Source: Sulfobacillus benefaciens
GTDB lineage: Bacteria > Bacillota > Sulfobacillia > Sulfobacillales > Sulfobacillaceae
NCBI GenBank assembly: GCA_003023725.1
Contig: PXYT01000024.1
Span: forward strand, 38,833-85,876
DNA: 47,044 bases
Direction: 5' to 3'
Made by a program: the position numbers and the translations under genes. Below, one piece after another: positions 1 to 6,521 of this stretch. The number at the start of each line of letters is the position of its first letter. Position 1 is the first letter of the stretch. A model generated the notes under the pieces. It was not told the DNA's origin. It searched no databases and was given only the letters and a program-made list of their open reading frames with translations.

Positions 1-454
1 CGCGGCTTCTCAACAGCTCTTTCATCTGAATTTCCACATCTGTGGTTTTACCCCCCAGATTGTTGATCCACGGCTCGTGAATCATAACCCGCGAATTCGG
101 CAAAGCAAACCGTTTGCCTTCCGCGCCGCCTGTGAGCAACAAGGCTCCCATGCTGGCCGCCATCCCTACACAAATGGTAGAGACATCAGGTTTAATATAT
201 TGCATCGTATCATAAATTCCCAATCCAGCACTAACGGACCCGCCAGGAGAATTAATGTATAGATGAATATCGCGATCAGGATCATCACTTTCTAAAAACA
301 GCAACTGCGCTACTACTAAATTCGCTACATCATCGTCAATCGCATTCCCAAGAAAAATTATCCGCTCCTTTAACAGCCGCGAATAGATGTCATAGGAACG
401 CTCGCCCCGGTTGGTTTGCTCAACGACCATAGGAACGAGATAACCAAAACTCAT
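1..454 (-). CDS. clpP: ATP-dependent Clp protease proteolytic subunit (5' part, runs off the window)
   Basis: ClpP is the serine peptidase that forms the barrel of the ClpXP/ClpCP machines and degrades unfolded, regulatory and ssrA-tagged proteins in the cytoplasm. The visible N-terminal 151 residues contain the family landmarks: YINSPGGS, the nucleophile serine in GMAASMGA, and the histidine in RVMIHEPW. The C-terminal part with the catalytic Asp lies outside the window. The ATG at 454 overlaps the trigger-factor stop as ATGA, so translation is probably coupled and the pair forms the usual tig-clpP operon; clpX is the expected next gene. It is the natural partner of the tmRNA/SmpB system found at 5.3-6.2 kb. 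Confidence 0.95.
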   Translation of the reverse strand, partial: MSFGYLVPMVVEQTNRGERSYDIYSRLLKERIIFLGNAIDDDVANLVVAQLLFLESDDPDRDIHLYINSPGGSVSAGLGIYDTMQYIKPDVSTICVGMAASMGALLLTGGAEGKRFALPNSRVMIHEPWINNLGGKTTDVEIQMKELLRSR

Positions 455-1773
455 TCTCCACTCTCCCCTTCTCCGTCGAGTACGGTAGATGCCAGGTAGT
501 CCGTCGCCTTTGACAATAAAATGTTAGCCCTTAACGATTCAAACTCACCGGAATTCCTAAAATACCGAACGAGATCATTCAATGGTTGTCGGTAGGTATC
601 CGCCAAAGACTTCAGTGCCTGAACAATTTCTTCATCACTGACTTCTAATCCCTCTGCTTTGGCGACTGCTTCTAACAGCAACTCTTCCTTCACACGATTC
701 TCCGCGCCAGGGCGAAACTCCTCATGTAACGCTTCCGGGGTCATTTGCCGGCTCTCCAGATAATCTTGTGTGTTGGCCCCAATTCTGCCCAACGAATATT
801 CGAGTTCACTCAACTGGGTGTGAATAGCCTGGTCCACTAAAGTCGTCGGAATATCCACAGATACACGCTCCTTTAGTTTACCCAAGATAATCTGCAAGCG
901 ATCATTTTTGGCTTGCTCTTCCAGTCTGGTCTTTACACTATTCGTCACTTGTTCACGCAATTCCTGCAGCGATTCTAGGCCAACCGCCTTAGCCAACTCA
1001 TCGTTGACCTCAGGAATATCCGGACGCTTATTTTCCAGAACGGTGATTTCAAAACGAACAGGTTTCCCCGCCAAGTTCACATCCGGATGATTGTCCGGGT
1101 AAGTGAGTCTGATGCTCTGGGGTTCATTGACACGAAACCCGATCAACTGATCCTCAAGCCCTTCCACCGCTGTACCTGAACCGATTTCTAATACGTACGA
1201 ATCATCTTCGATAAATGGCTCCGCATCCGATGATTCTTCCTCGCTCTCCAGATAGCCCTTGAGATTGAGAACAACTCGGTTGCCCTTGGAAACCGGCTCA
1301 TCGTCAGCTGGAACCATTTGTGCCTGCTGCTTTGCTACCGCCGCCAATTCGGCCTCGATCTGCTCTTCAGTAGGTTCAGCAATTTCCAGCGGTTCCCGTA
1401 ACAAATCATGATACTCCGGCAACTCAATTTCTGGTTTGGACTCGACCTCGATATCGAATTGAAAAGGCTGCCCATCATCTAATTTTACAATATTTATCTT
1501 GGGTTCTGCCACCGGTTCAACGGATACTTCGCTTAGTGCCTGACGATACCGATTCTCAACCAATTGTTGGGCAGCTTCTTGAAGTATGACCTCACGTCCA
1601 ACGAATCGTTCAAATATAGGCCGGGGTACTTTACCGCGGCGAAACCCGGGAATATTATATTTACCTACGACACTCCGAAAGGCTTTATCCATCGCAGAAG
1701 AAAGATCGTTGGGATCAATGGTCACGGTAACCCTTGCGACTGAATTCGGCAACCGCGTGACGGCCACTTGCAT
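451..1773 (-). CDS. tig: trigger factor, ribosome-associated chaperone and prolyl isomerase
   Basis: Trigger factor binds the ribosome exit tunnel and shields nascent chains. The 440-residue product has the N-terminal ribosome-binding signature GFRRGKVPR (about residues 43-51), a central FKBP-type isomerase domain (about 155-245) and a helical C-terminal chaperone domain; the length is normal. I start at ATG 1773 (MQVAVTRL). An in-frame TTG seven codons upstream would place the AGGAGG ribosome-binding site inside the gene, so it is rejected. A sigma-A-type promoter with a palindromic spacer lies just upstream. The stop overlaps the clpP start by four bases. Confidence 0.95.
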   Translation of the reverse strand: MQVAVTRLPNSVARVTVTIDPNDLSSAMDKAFRSVVGKYNIPGFRRGKVPRPIFERFVGREVILQEAAQQLVENRYRQALSEVSVEPVAEPKINIVKLDDGQPFQFDIEVESKPEIELPEYHDLLREPLEIAEPTEEQIEAELAAVAKQQAQMVPADDEPVSKGNRVVLNLKGYLESEEESSDAEPFIEDDSYVLEIGSGTAVEGLEDQLIGFRVNEPQSIRLTYPDNHPDVNLAGKPVRFEITVLENKRPDIPEVNDELAKAVGLESLQELREQVTNSVKTRLEEQAKNDRLQIILGKLKERVSVDIPTTLVDQAIHTQLSELEYSLGRIGANTQDYLESRQMTPEALHEEFRPGAENRVKEELLLEAVAKAEGLEVSDEEIVQALKSLADTYRQPLNDLVRYFRNSGEFESLRANILLSKATDYLASTVLDGEGESGE

Positions 1774-1814
1774 TGTTGTGTAATTCCTCCTCAATACCCG
1801 TTACAAATAAAGCT

Positions 1815-1843
1815 ATTATACCACAGCTCCGAACTGTGGCCAA
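1815..1843 (-). promoter_or_regulatory. promoter of tig-clpP with a palindrome in the spacer
   Basis: On the minus strand a -35 box TTGGCC (1838-1843), a 17-nt spacer and a perfect -10 box TATAAT (1815-1820) precede the tig start by about 40 bases. The spacer is almost entirely a near-palindrome: CCACAG and CTGTGG arms at 1821-1826 and 1834-1839, separated by seven bases. An operator placed there would block RNA polymerase. The promoter call is strong; regulation is inferred from symmetry only. Confidence 0.75.
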
Positions 1844-1848
1844 GCACT

Positions 1849-1875
1849 AAAAAACCGAGGCGCACGCGGCCTCGG
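1849..1875 (-). terminator. intrinsic terminator of the tRNA operon
   Basis: On the minus strand a 7-bp stem CCGAGGC/GCCTCGG with a 7-nt loop is followed at once by TTTTTT. It sits right after tRNA-Gly and before the tig promoter, so it separates the tRNA operon from tig-clpP. Confidence 0.85.
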
Positions 1876-1879
1876 CGAA

Positions 1880-1954
1880 TGGAGCGGAAGACGGGACTTG
1901 AACCCGCGACCCTCGCCTTGGCAAGGCGATGCTCTACCACTGAGCTACTTCCGC
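1880..1954 (-). tRNA. tRNA-Gly (anticodon GCC)
   Basis: The minus strand folds as a cloverleaf. The acceptor arms are GCGGAAG/CTTCCGC, the anticodon loop in CGCCTTGCCAAGGCG shows GCC, and the T-loop is TTCAAGT. CCA is encoded and the discriminator is U73, usual for tRNA-Gly. It is the last gene of the tRNA operon. Confidence 0.95.
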
Positions 1955-1960
1955 ATGGAA

Positions 1961-2044
1961 TGGTGCGAGGGAAGGGACTTGAACCCTTACGCCTTGCGGC
2001 ACGAGATCCTAAATCTCGCATGTCTGCCATTCCATCACCCTCGC
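1961..2044 (-). tRNA. tRNA-Leu (anticodon TAG)
   Basis: The 84-nt cloverleaf has a long variable arm, typical of class II tRNAs. The acceptor is GCGAGGG/CCCTCGC, the anticodon loop TTTAGGA reads UAG (Leu, CUA codons), the discriminator is A73 and CCA is encoded. Confidence 0.95.
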
Positions 2045-2045
2045 A

Positions 2046-2121
2046 TGGTGCGCCCGGTAGGATTCGAACCTACGACCTGCGGATTCGAAGTCCGTCACTC
2101 TATCCCCTGAGCTACGGGCGC
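2046..2121 (-). tRNA. tRNA-Arg (anticodon TCG)
   Basis: The acceptor is GCGCCCG/CGGGCGC, the anticodon loop CTTCGAA reads UCG (CGA family), the T-loop is TTCGAAT and CCA is encoded. Only one base separates it from the neighbouring tRNA-Leu. Confidence 0.95.
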
Positions 2122-2157
2122 AAAAAATCCCGGAATACCGGGGAAAACAAAAATTTT

Positions 2158-2235
2158 TGGGGTGAATGAGGGGACTTGAACCCCCGACCCCCAGGGCCAC
2201 AACCTGGTGCTCTAACCAACTGAGCTACATCCACC
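2158..2235 (-). tRNA. tRNA-His (anticodon GTG)
   Basis: The acceptor is GTGGATG/CATTCAC, the anticodon loop TTGTGGC reads GUG, and the discriminator is C73 followed by encoded CCA. The G at 2235 supplies the extra 5' G(-1) characteristic of tRNA-His. Confidence 0.95.
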
Positions 2236-2249
2236 ATCTTGATAGTTCC

Positions 2250-2326
2250 TGGTGTCCCCGGCAGGACTTGAACCTGCGACGCCGGGATTAGAAGTCCCGC
2301 GCTCTATCCAACTGAGCTACGGGGAC
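2250..2326 (-). tRNA. tRNA-Arg (anticodon TCT)
   Basis: The acceptor is GTCCCCG/CGGGGAC, the anticodon loop CTTCTAA reads UCU (AGA codons), the T-loop is TTCAAGT, the discriminator is A73 and CCA is encoded. It is the second arginine tRNA of the operon. Confidence 0.95.
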
Positions 2327-2335
2327 GCCTTCGTC

Positions 2336-2412
2336 TGGTCGGGGCGACAGGATTTGAACCTGCGACCCCTTGCTCCCAAAGCAAGTGCGCTACCAAACTG
2401 CGCTACGCCCCG
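2336..2412 (-). tRNA. tRNA-Pro (anticodon TGG)
   Basis: The acceptor is CGGGGCG/CGCCCCG, the anticodon loop TTTGGGA reads UGG, the T-loop is TTCAAAT and CCA is encoded. It is the first gene of the operon, directly behind the promoter at 2429-2457. Confidence 0.95.
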
Positions 2413-2428
2413 AATCGAAGCATAAATT

Positions 2429-2457
2429 AATATATCATGCTTTTATCACGTCGTCAA
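2429..2457 (-). promoter_or_regulatory. promoter of the tRNA operon
   Basis: The minus strand carries TTGACG (2452-2457), a 17-nt spacer and TATATT (2429-2434). A TG one base before the -10 box makes it an extended -10. Transcription should start about ten bases before tRNA-Pro. Near-consensus strength suits a stable-RNA operon. Confidence 0.85.
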
Positions 2458-2516
2458 CGAAGAAGGGCATCGACGATCAACCTATATTCGACGCCATTTC
2501 CTCTCTTCCCGTGCCT

Positions 2517-2705
2517 TCACGCTCGCAGCACACTCAATACAATGGAGACGGATATGAGAATAAACAGAATCAGTCCGGCCGACCGAGACAATCCGATGTG
2601 TGATATCAAAAAGACGACCGCGAGCGCCAAGAGACTCAACGCCGCCAGCAACGAATCCTCCACAAAGAGGCCATACACTTTCTTCACCCATTTTTTGAAG
2701 GTCAC
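2517..2705 (-). CDS. small two-helix membrane protein coupled to the COG4280-like gene
   Basis: This is a 62-residue product with a short basic N-terminus (FKKWVKKVYG) and two hydrophobic stretches (about 19-36 and 43-60). I do not recognise a family. The GTG start at 2705 overlaps the stop of the upstream membrane-protein gene as GTGA, so it is probably translated by coupling. A longer reading from 2834 is rejected because its first 43 codons only shadow the upstream gene. Size, topology and coupling suggest an accessory subunit of the neighbouring permease-like protein; that is an inference. Confidence 0.6.
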   Translation of the reverse strand: MTFKKWVKKVYGLFVEDSLLAALSLLALAVVFLISHIGLSRSAGLILFILISVSIVLSVLRA

Positions 2706-3421
2706 GAAGCCCCGACACCGCCCTTTTTCAGTATTCGCACCGACATTGCGCTGACAATAATATATCCCGCAATCAGCAGCAGCAGTGTCGCATCCGATAA
2801 TGGCCATCGTATGCCCATGGATTGGCCGGCCCAATAAGTCCCAAAACTGGTCAGCATGACCCCCACCACAAATTTTAAGGTATTTTCGGGCACCCTGGCC
2901 AAAGGTGCCCGAAAGGCAACACCCAATGACAACACCACGATAAGCCCCACAGCTGCTCCGGCAATCGCACTGCCAAACGCGTGCGCCCCCGATCCTATAG
3001 TCAAAATGATGACCACCACTTCGAGTCCTTCCAGAAGGACTCCGTTATATGCCGTGGCTTGAGCCTCAAAGCTCCCTTTATTGCTGGATTTGAGACGGCT
3101 AATCTGTTTTTGATAAGCTTCGTCCTCATCGTGTAGCGATTTGAGCCCAGCATACCGGAGAATGGCCTTGCGAATCCATTTTAAACCAAAAAGCAACAGT
3201 AAAACGCCGACAATTCCTTGAAGGATGTGGAGAGGAACGATGCGTAAAATACCTTCCCCTAGGACAGCAACGAGCAATCCCAGTGTGATGACGGCATAAA
3301 TCGCCCCACGCAAGGCAAAGCGAAATCCATAGACCACGCCCGCGGCCAAAACAATAGACAATGCTTCAATGAATTCGACCGACGAAGCGAGAAAGGATGC
3401 GACGAGGACATACAGATTCAC
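2702..3421 (-). CDS. COG4280-like integral membrane protein with FTR1-like glutamate motifs
   Basis: The 239-residue protein is almost wholly hydrophobic, with about seven predicted membrane helices and one charged cytoplasmic-type loop (about residues 95-125). Two helices carry acidic motifs, EFIEALSI near the N-terminus and LLEGLEVVVI near residue 130. They resemble the E-x-x-E motifs of FTR1-type iron permeases and are typical of the uncharacterised COG4280 membrane proteins. Metal-cation transport is therefore possible but unproven. I start at GTG 3421 because GAGAAAGGAG lies seven bases upstream; the ATG eleven codons earlier has no such site. The downstream two-helix gene overlaps by four bases. 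Confidence 0.7.
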   Translation of the reverse strand: MNLYVLVASFLASSVEFIEALSIVLAAGVVYGFRFALRGAIYAVITLGLLVAVLGEGILRIVPLHILQGIVGVLLLLFGLKWIRKAILRYAGLKSLHDEDEAYQKQISRLKSSNKGSFEAQATAYNGVLLEGLEVVVIILTIGSGAHAFGSAIAGAAVGLIVVLSLGVAFRAPLARVPENTLKFVVGVMLTSFGTYWAGQSMGIRWPLSDATLLLLIAGYIIVSAMSVRILKKGGVGAS

Positions 3422-3933
3422 TGCCAGTCTCCTTTCTCCGTTGTGTTGTTTCATTAGTAATTTTAATTATTTTTTACGGTTCAGATCACGCCCCAGGGCA
3501 TGAAAATCAAGGGGATTTGCTTCAAGAAAATCTCGATGTCCTAGTGGAAATCACATTCCATTAAACCAGTACTAGGTTCATCATCCGCGGGGACGAAAAA
3601 CCGCTCCGGGATTCATCAATATGAACATGATGCCATTATTCGAGAACTGGTGACGATAGTGGCTGAGTCTAAAAACACGACACCGGGCGCAAGATATTCA
3701 GAAAATCGGGCCCGATGCGCCTCTGCCGCGAAAACCATTGATGAAAACGAATCACGGCGGATGGGTTATCCAGCATTCTCCTTTGATCGCCATAATAAGG
3801 CACTCCAAGGGTCTCGGCAACCCATTCACTGTCCCATTAAAGCCCTCCTCCCCCCGCCCTTTCGTCCACCCCGGACCCGTTTGCGCGATAACCGGGCACT
3901 ATGCCCATGACCGTCTCCCAAAACCACACCAAA
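3422..3933. other. 512-bp intergenic stretch, no supported gene
   Basis: Both flanking genes are on the minus strand. The reading frames across this stretch are short, low in typical coding bias and have no recognisable motif. It should hold the promoter of the COG4280-like gene: an AT-rich run lies at about 3435-3480, but I cannot assign clean -35/-10 boxes. I see no convincing terminator for rdgB. Confidence 0.5.
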
Positions 3934-4518
3934 TTACAATGCCATCACTTGTCGAATGATTGGAATAATACCCTGTACTGCCATTCCGCGGTGTGATACA
4001 CGGTCCTTGAGTTCCTGACTCCACTCGGCAAACGATGTTTCCCCATCGATGCTGAAGATGGGATCAACGCCGAATCCAGCCTGCCCCCTGGGCCAAGTCA
4101 GTATGTGCCCCTCAACCACTCCTTCGGAGAAAAACACCAAACCCCGAGGAGAGGCAAGACACAGGACAGCCCGCATGGATGCTGTCCTTTTGACCCACGG
4201 GGTCTCTAGGAGCCGCAACAAGATTTCCCGGCTGTTTTCCCAGCTATCATCACTGACAAAGCGTGCCGAATGCACCCCCGGCAGTCCTCCAAGTGCATCC
4301 ACTTCTACCCCAGAATCATCAGCCAACGCCCAGTGCCCCGTTCTTCTCGCAACCTCCCGTGCTTTCAGTTCGGCATTCTCCCGGTAAGTAGTCCCCGTTT
4401 CCTCAATAATTTCTCTCCCCGAAAAATCATCAAGTTCGAGACGAACATCCGTGGAAGCAAATAACCGGCCAAACTCCTCCAATTTACCGGGGTTATGCGA
4501 TGCTAAAATTATGGGCAA
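3934..4518 (-). CDS. rdgB: XTP/dITP pyrophosphatase (RdgB/HAM1 family)
   Basis: This enzyme hydrolyses non-canonical purine triphosphates (XTP, dITP, ITP) to monophosphates, keeping deaminated purines out of nucleic acids. The 194-residue product has the family landmarks: SHNPGK at the N-terminus for the triphosphate, ALADDSGVEVDAL for metal binding and catalysis, GFGVDPIF, and SHRG near the end. I choose TTG 4518 (MPIILASHNPGK), which fits the usual family N-terminus and lies nine bases after GGAG; a TTG five codons earlier is possible. It starts one base after the rph stop, the common rph-rdgB pairing in Firmicutes. Confidence 0.92.
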   Translation of the reverse strand: MPIILASHNPGKLEEFGRLFASTDVRLELDDFSGREIIEETGTTYRENAELKAREVARRTGHWALADDSGVEVDALGGLPGVHSARFVSDDSWENSREILLRLLETPWVKRTASMRAVLCLASPRGLVFFSEGVVEGHILTWPRGQAGFGVDPIFSIDGETSFAEWSQELKDRVSHRGMAVQGIIPIIRQVMAL

Positions 4519-4519
4519 A

Positions 4520-5266
4520 CTAACTTTCTCCAATCAACAGCGCTCCTTCGGGCAACATCGTCTTTTCCAACGCTATCAGACCGTCTATCGCCGGCTCGAC
4601 AAAATCCAGCAGCAAATCGAGCTGAGGACGCGTAAACAAACCGTGTTCAGCCGTTCCCTGAAGTTCAATTAATTGATGTTGACTCGTCATAACCACATTC
4701 ATGTCGACACCGATTTGTGAATCTTCGTGATAGTTAAGGTCCAGATACACTTCATCGTCGTGAAGCCCCACACTGATCGCCGCCATCCAATCTTTCAGGG
4801 GCTTGGTAGCAAAAGGTGAAGTTTTGTTAATCTTCGTCAAGGCCTGGATCAAGGCCATGAAACCAGCGGTGATGGCGGCTGTTCGGGTGCCCCCGTCTGC
4901 CTGAATGACGTCGCAGTCGAGCAGAATGCTTTTCTCGCCAATCACTTTAAGATTGAGAATGGCTCGTAAAGAACGGCCGATGAGCCGTTGAATTTCAACG
5001 GTCCTTCCCTGCTGCCGGCCTCTCGATGCTTCCCGGAGAGTTCTTTCGTGAGTGGCCCGGGGCAACATCCCGTATTCGGCTGATACCCATCCTTGACCGG
5101 ACCCTCGAACAAATGGCGGAACTTTATCTTCAACCGTCGCCGTCACTAAAACCCGGGTATTGCCCACCGAAATTAAACACGATCCCTCAGCCCAGGCGTT
5201 GAATCCCAATTGAAAGTCTACAGGCCGAATGGCATCATTGCTTCGCCCGTCTTGCCGCCGAATCAT
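4520..5266 (-). CDS. rph: ribonuclease PH
   Basis: RNase PH is a phosphorolytic 3'-5' exoribonuclease that trims tRNA precursors using inorganic phosphate. The 248-residue product starts RRQDGRSNDAIRPV and contains the RLIGRSLRA segment and the signature QADGGTRTAAITAG. ATG 5266 is chosen because AGAGGAG lies seven bases upstream and the length is then standard. The open frame extends 60 codons further, but that part lies inside the tmRNA gene and its terminator and is not coding. It is followed by rdgB. Confidence 0.95.
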   Translation of the reverse strand: MIRRQDGRSNDAIRPVDFQLGFNAWAEGSCLISVGNTRVLVTATVEDKVPPFVRGSGQGWVSAEYGMLPRATHERTLREASRGRQQGRTVEIQRLIGRSLRAILNLKVIGEKSILLDCDVIQADGGTRTAAITAGFMALIQALTKINKTSPFATKPLKDWMAAISVGLHDDEVYLDLNYHEDSQIGVDMNVVMTSQHQLIELQGTAEHGLFTRPQLDLLLDFVEPAIDGLIALEKTMLPEGALLIGES

Positions 5267-5294
5267 GAGATAACTCCTCTCGTCAAAACAGTCT

Positions 5295-5322
5295 AAAAAA
5301 AACTCCCACCCACTGGCGGGAG
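5295..5322 (-). terminator. intrinsic terminator of smpB-ssrA
   Basis: On the minus strand an 8-bp stem (CTCCCGCC/GGTGGGAG, one G-U pair) with loop AGTG is followed by eight T residues. It begins seven bases after the tmRNA CCA end and precedes the rph ribosome-binding site. Confidence 0.9.
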
Positions 5323-5329
5323 AAAAACT

Positions 5330-5685
5330 TGGTGGAGGCGGGGACGTGCTGCCCGTCCCGTCCGAAGATACGTCGTGCCGGAACCCTACGAGCGTAGCCG
5401 TAAAATTCTTCTCACCGCACAGCGTCGTCAACGGCGCGGCATCCATGCGGCCAGTCCTTCATTTCCCTCGATATCCCGGACTTGATACCGAGGTATCCTA
5501 CATTTTTACGCCACGAATCCGAAGGTAGGAGCTTGGGATTCAGGCGTTAGCTGGGATTAAGCAGCTAAAGCGTAGTTTTCTTCAGTGTTGTTGGCACTTA
5601 TTGTTTTCCTGCTGTTTAGCGAGGAACAGGACCTCGGCTCGCGTTCCAACACCCCGTTCATCCCCGTCGAATCTAGTTCGCCCCC
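5330..5685 (-). ncRNA. ssrA: transfer-messenger RNA (tmRNA)
   Basis: tmRNA rescues stalled ribosomes: its alanyl-tRNA-like part enters the A site and its mRNA part adds a degradation tag. The 5' end GGGGGCGAAC pairs with the 3' acceptor strand CGCCTCC, followed by A and encoded CCA. The conserved ATTCGACGGGGAT lies in the 5' domain, and the tag reading frame at 5557-5595 encodes ANNTEENYALAA. The 356-nt length is normal. The odd feature is the T-arm (5341-5359): instead of a 5-bp stem and a UUCRA loop it reads as a 6-bp GGGACG/CGTCCC stem with loop GGCAGCA. smpB ends 23 bases upstream and a strong terminator follows, so both may share the smpB promoter. Confidence 0.95.
5557..5595 (-). other. 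tmRNA proteolysis-tag reading frame
   Basis: Twelve sense codons GCC AAC AAC ACT GAA GAA (then AAC TAC GCT TTA GCT GCT) and TAA encode ANNTEENYALAA. The LAA end is the recognition element for ClpXP-type proteases, whose ClpP subunit is encoded at the start of this window. The resume codon is the alanine GCC at 5595. Confidence 0.93.
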
Positions 5686-5708
5686 ATGCTATATCCCATC
5701 CACATTGC

Positions 5709-6170
5709 CTAGACCCGTTGCTTCAGTGCCCGCTCTATCCGCCGATTGGCATCACGTTGTGCCACCGTTTGCCGCTTGTCATAATGCTTTTTACCACGGG
5801 CCACACCCAATGCTAGTTTAGCACGCCCATGCTTGTCAAAATACAACCGCACCGGGATTAATGTCATCCCTTCTTGTTTCACGCGTGCCCCAAGTTCGCG
5901 CAGCTGTTTACGATGCACTAAAAGCTTGCGGCTCCGATAAGGATCATGGTTATAACGGTTACCATACTCGTAGGGCGCAATATGGCAATTAAAAAGATAT
6001 AACTCTCCTTTATCGAATCGGGCAAAACTATCACGCAGATTCACACGTCCCGCTCGCAATGACTTCACTTCCGTGCCGGTCAGCACCATGCCGACCTCGA
6101 TTACCTCATCAATAAAGTAATCGTGACGAGCCTTTCTGTTCTCGGCAATGGGTTTTTCATTTCTCGCCAT
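5709..6170 (-). CDS. smpB: SsrA-binding protein SmpB
   Basis: SmpB binds the tRNA-like domain of tmRNA and delivers it to stalled ribosomes, with its C-terminal tail acting in the decoding centre. The 153-residue product shows the family blocks ENRKARHDYFI, GTEVKSLRAGRVNLRDSF, ELYLFNCHI and KLALGVARGKKHYDKR, followed by the basic tail (RRIERALKQRV). GGGGG lies nine bases before the ATG. The gene is 23 bases upstream of ssrA in the same direction, so protein and RNA partners are adjacent. A near-consensus promoter lies about 30 bases upstream. Confidence 0.97.
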   Translation of the reverse strand: MARNEKPIAENRKARHDYFIDEVIEVGMVLTGTEVKSLRAGRVNLRDSFARFDKGELYLFNCHIAPYEYGNRYNHDPYRSRKLLVHRKQLRELGARVKQEGMTLIPVRLYFDKHGRAKLALGVARGKKHYDKRQTVAQRDANRRIERALKQRV

Positions 6171-6202
6171 AGAATCAAACCCCCGTCACGTAGTGCCTTA
6201 AA

Positions 6203-6231
6203 ATTATATAACCCCTCGCGGAAAATATCAA
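6203..6231 (-). promoter_or_regulatory. promoter of smpB-ssrA
   Basis: The minus strand has TTGATA (6226-6231), exactly 17 bases of spacer and TATAAT (6203-6208), close to the sigma-A consensus. The predicted start is about 25 bases before the smpB ATG. Confidence 0.85.
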
Positions 6232-6521
6232 TGAGATGTCTTCCCTTCTCCAGGACTTCGACATAGTCTTGCCAACCGGCATGGTTGAGTGAATCACGTC
6301 CGTCCTGAATACTTTCGTGGGTAGGAGTCGTGGGTGCAGGAAAACATTCTCCACGCTGGCGTCCTTTCCTCTTTCCGACGTCACGGTGATAGGGCCGTCA
6401 ATGACCAGACAACAAATAGATCTCTTGACTAAGACGCGCCATAAAGAAATATTATGAGTATCACTAAGTATTTTGTTTTTTGACCCATTACAAATTTTGA
6501 CTGGGAAAGGAAGACGTACGT
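6232..6521. other. 290-bp divergent intergenic region between smpB and the acyl-CoA ligase
   Basis: No gene is supported here. On the plus strand TTGACT (6425-6430) and TATTAT (6450-6455) could be the ligase promoter, but the 19-base spacer is long. The ligase ribosome-binding site GGAAAGGAAG lies at about 6503-6512. Confidence 0.45.

Noticed and set aside
1768-2200. Open reading frames across the tRNA cluster on both strands
   Set aside because: They translate tRNA genes; the cloverleafs explain the sequence.
5341-5359. Group I intron or mobile insertion in the tmRNA T-loop
   Set aside because: T-loops are known insertion sites, but the arm here is contiguous and only two bases longer than normal.
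5267-5446. 60-codon N-terminal extension of RNase PH
   Set aside because: It lies inside the tmRNA gene and its terminator; the AGAGGAG-ATG at 5266 gives the standard family start.
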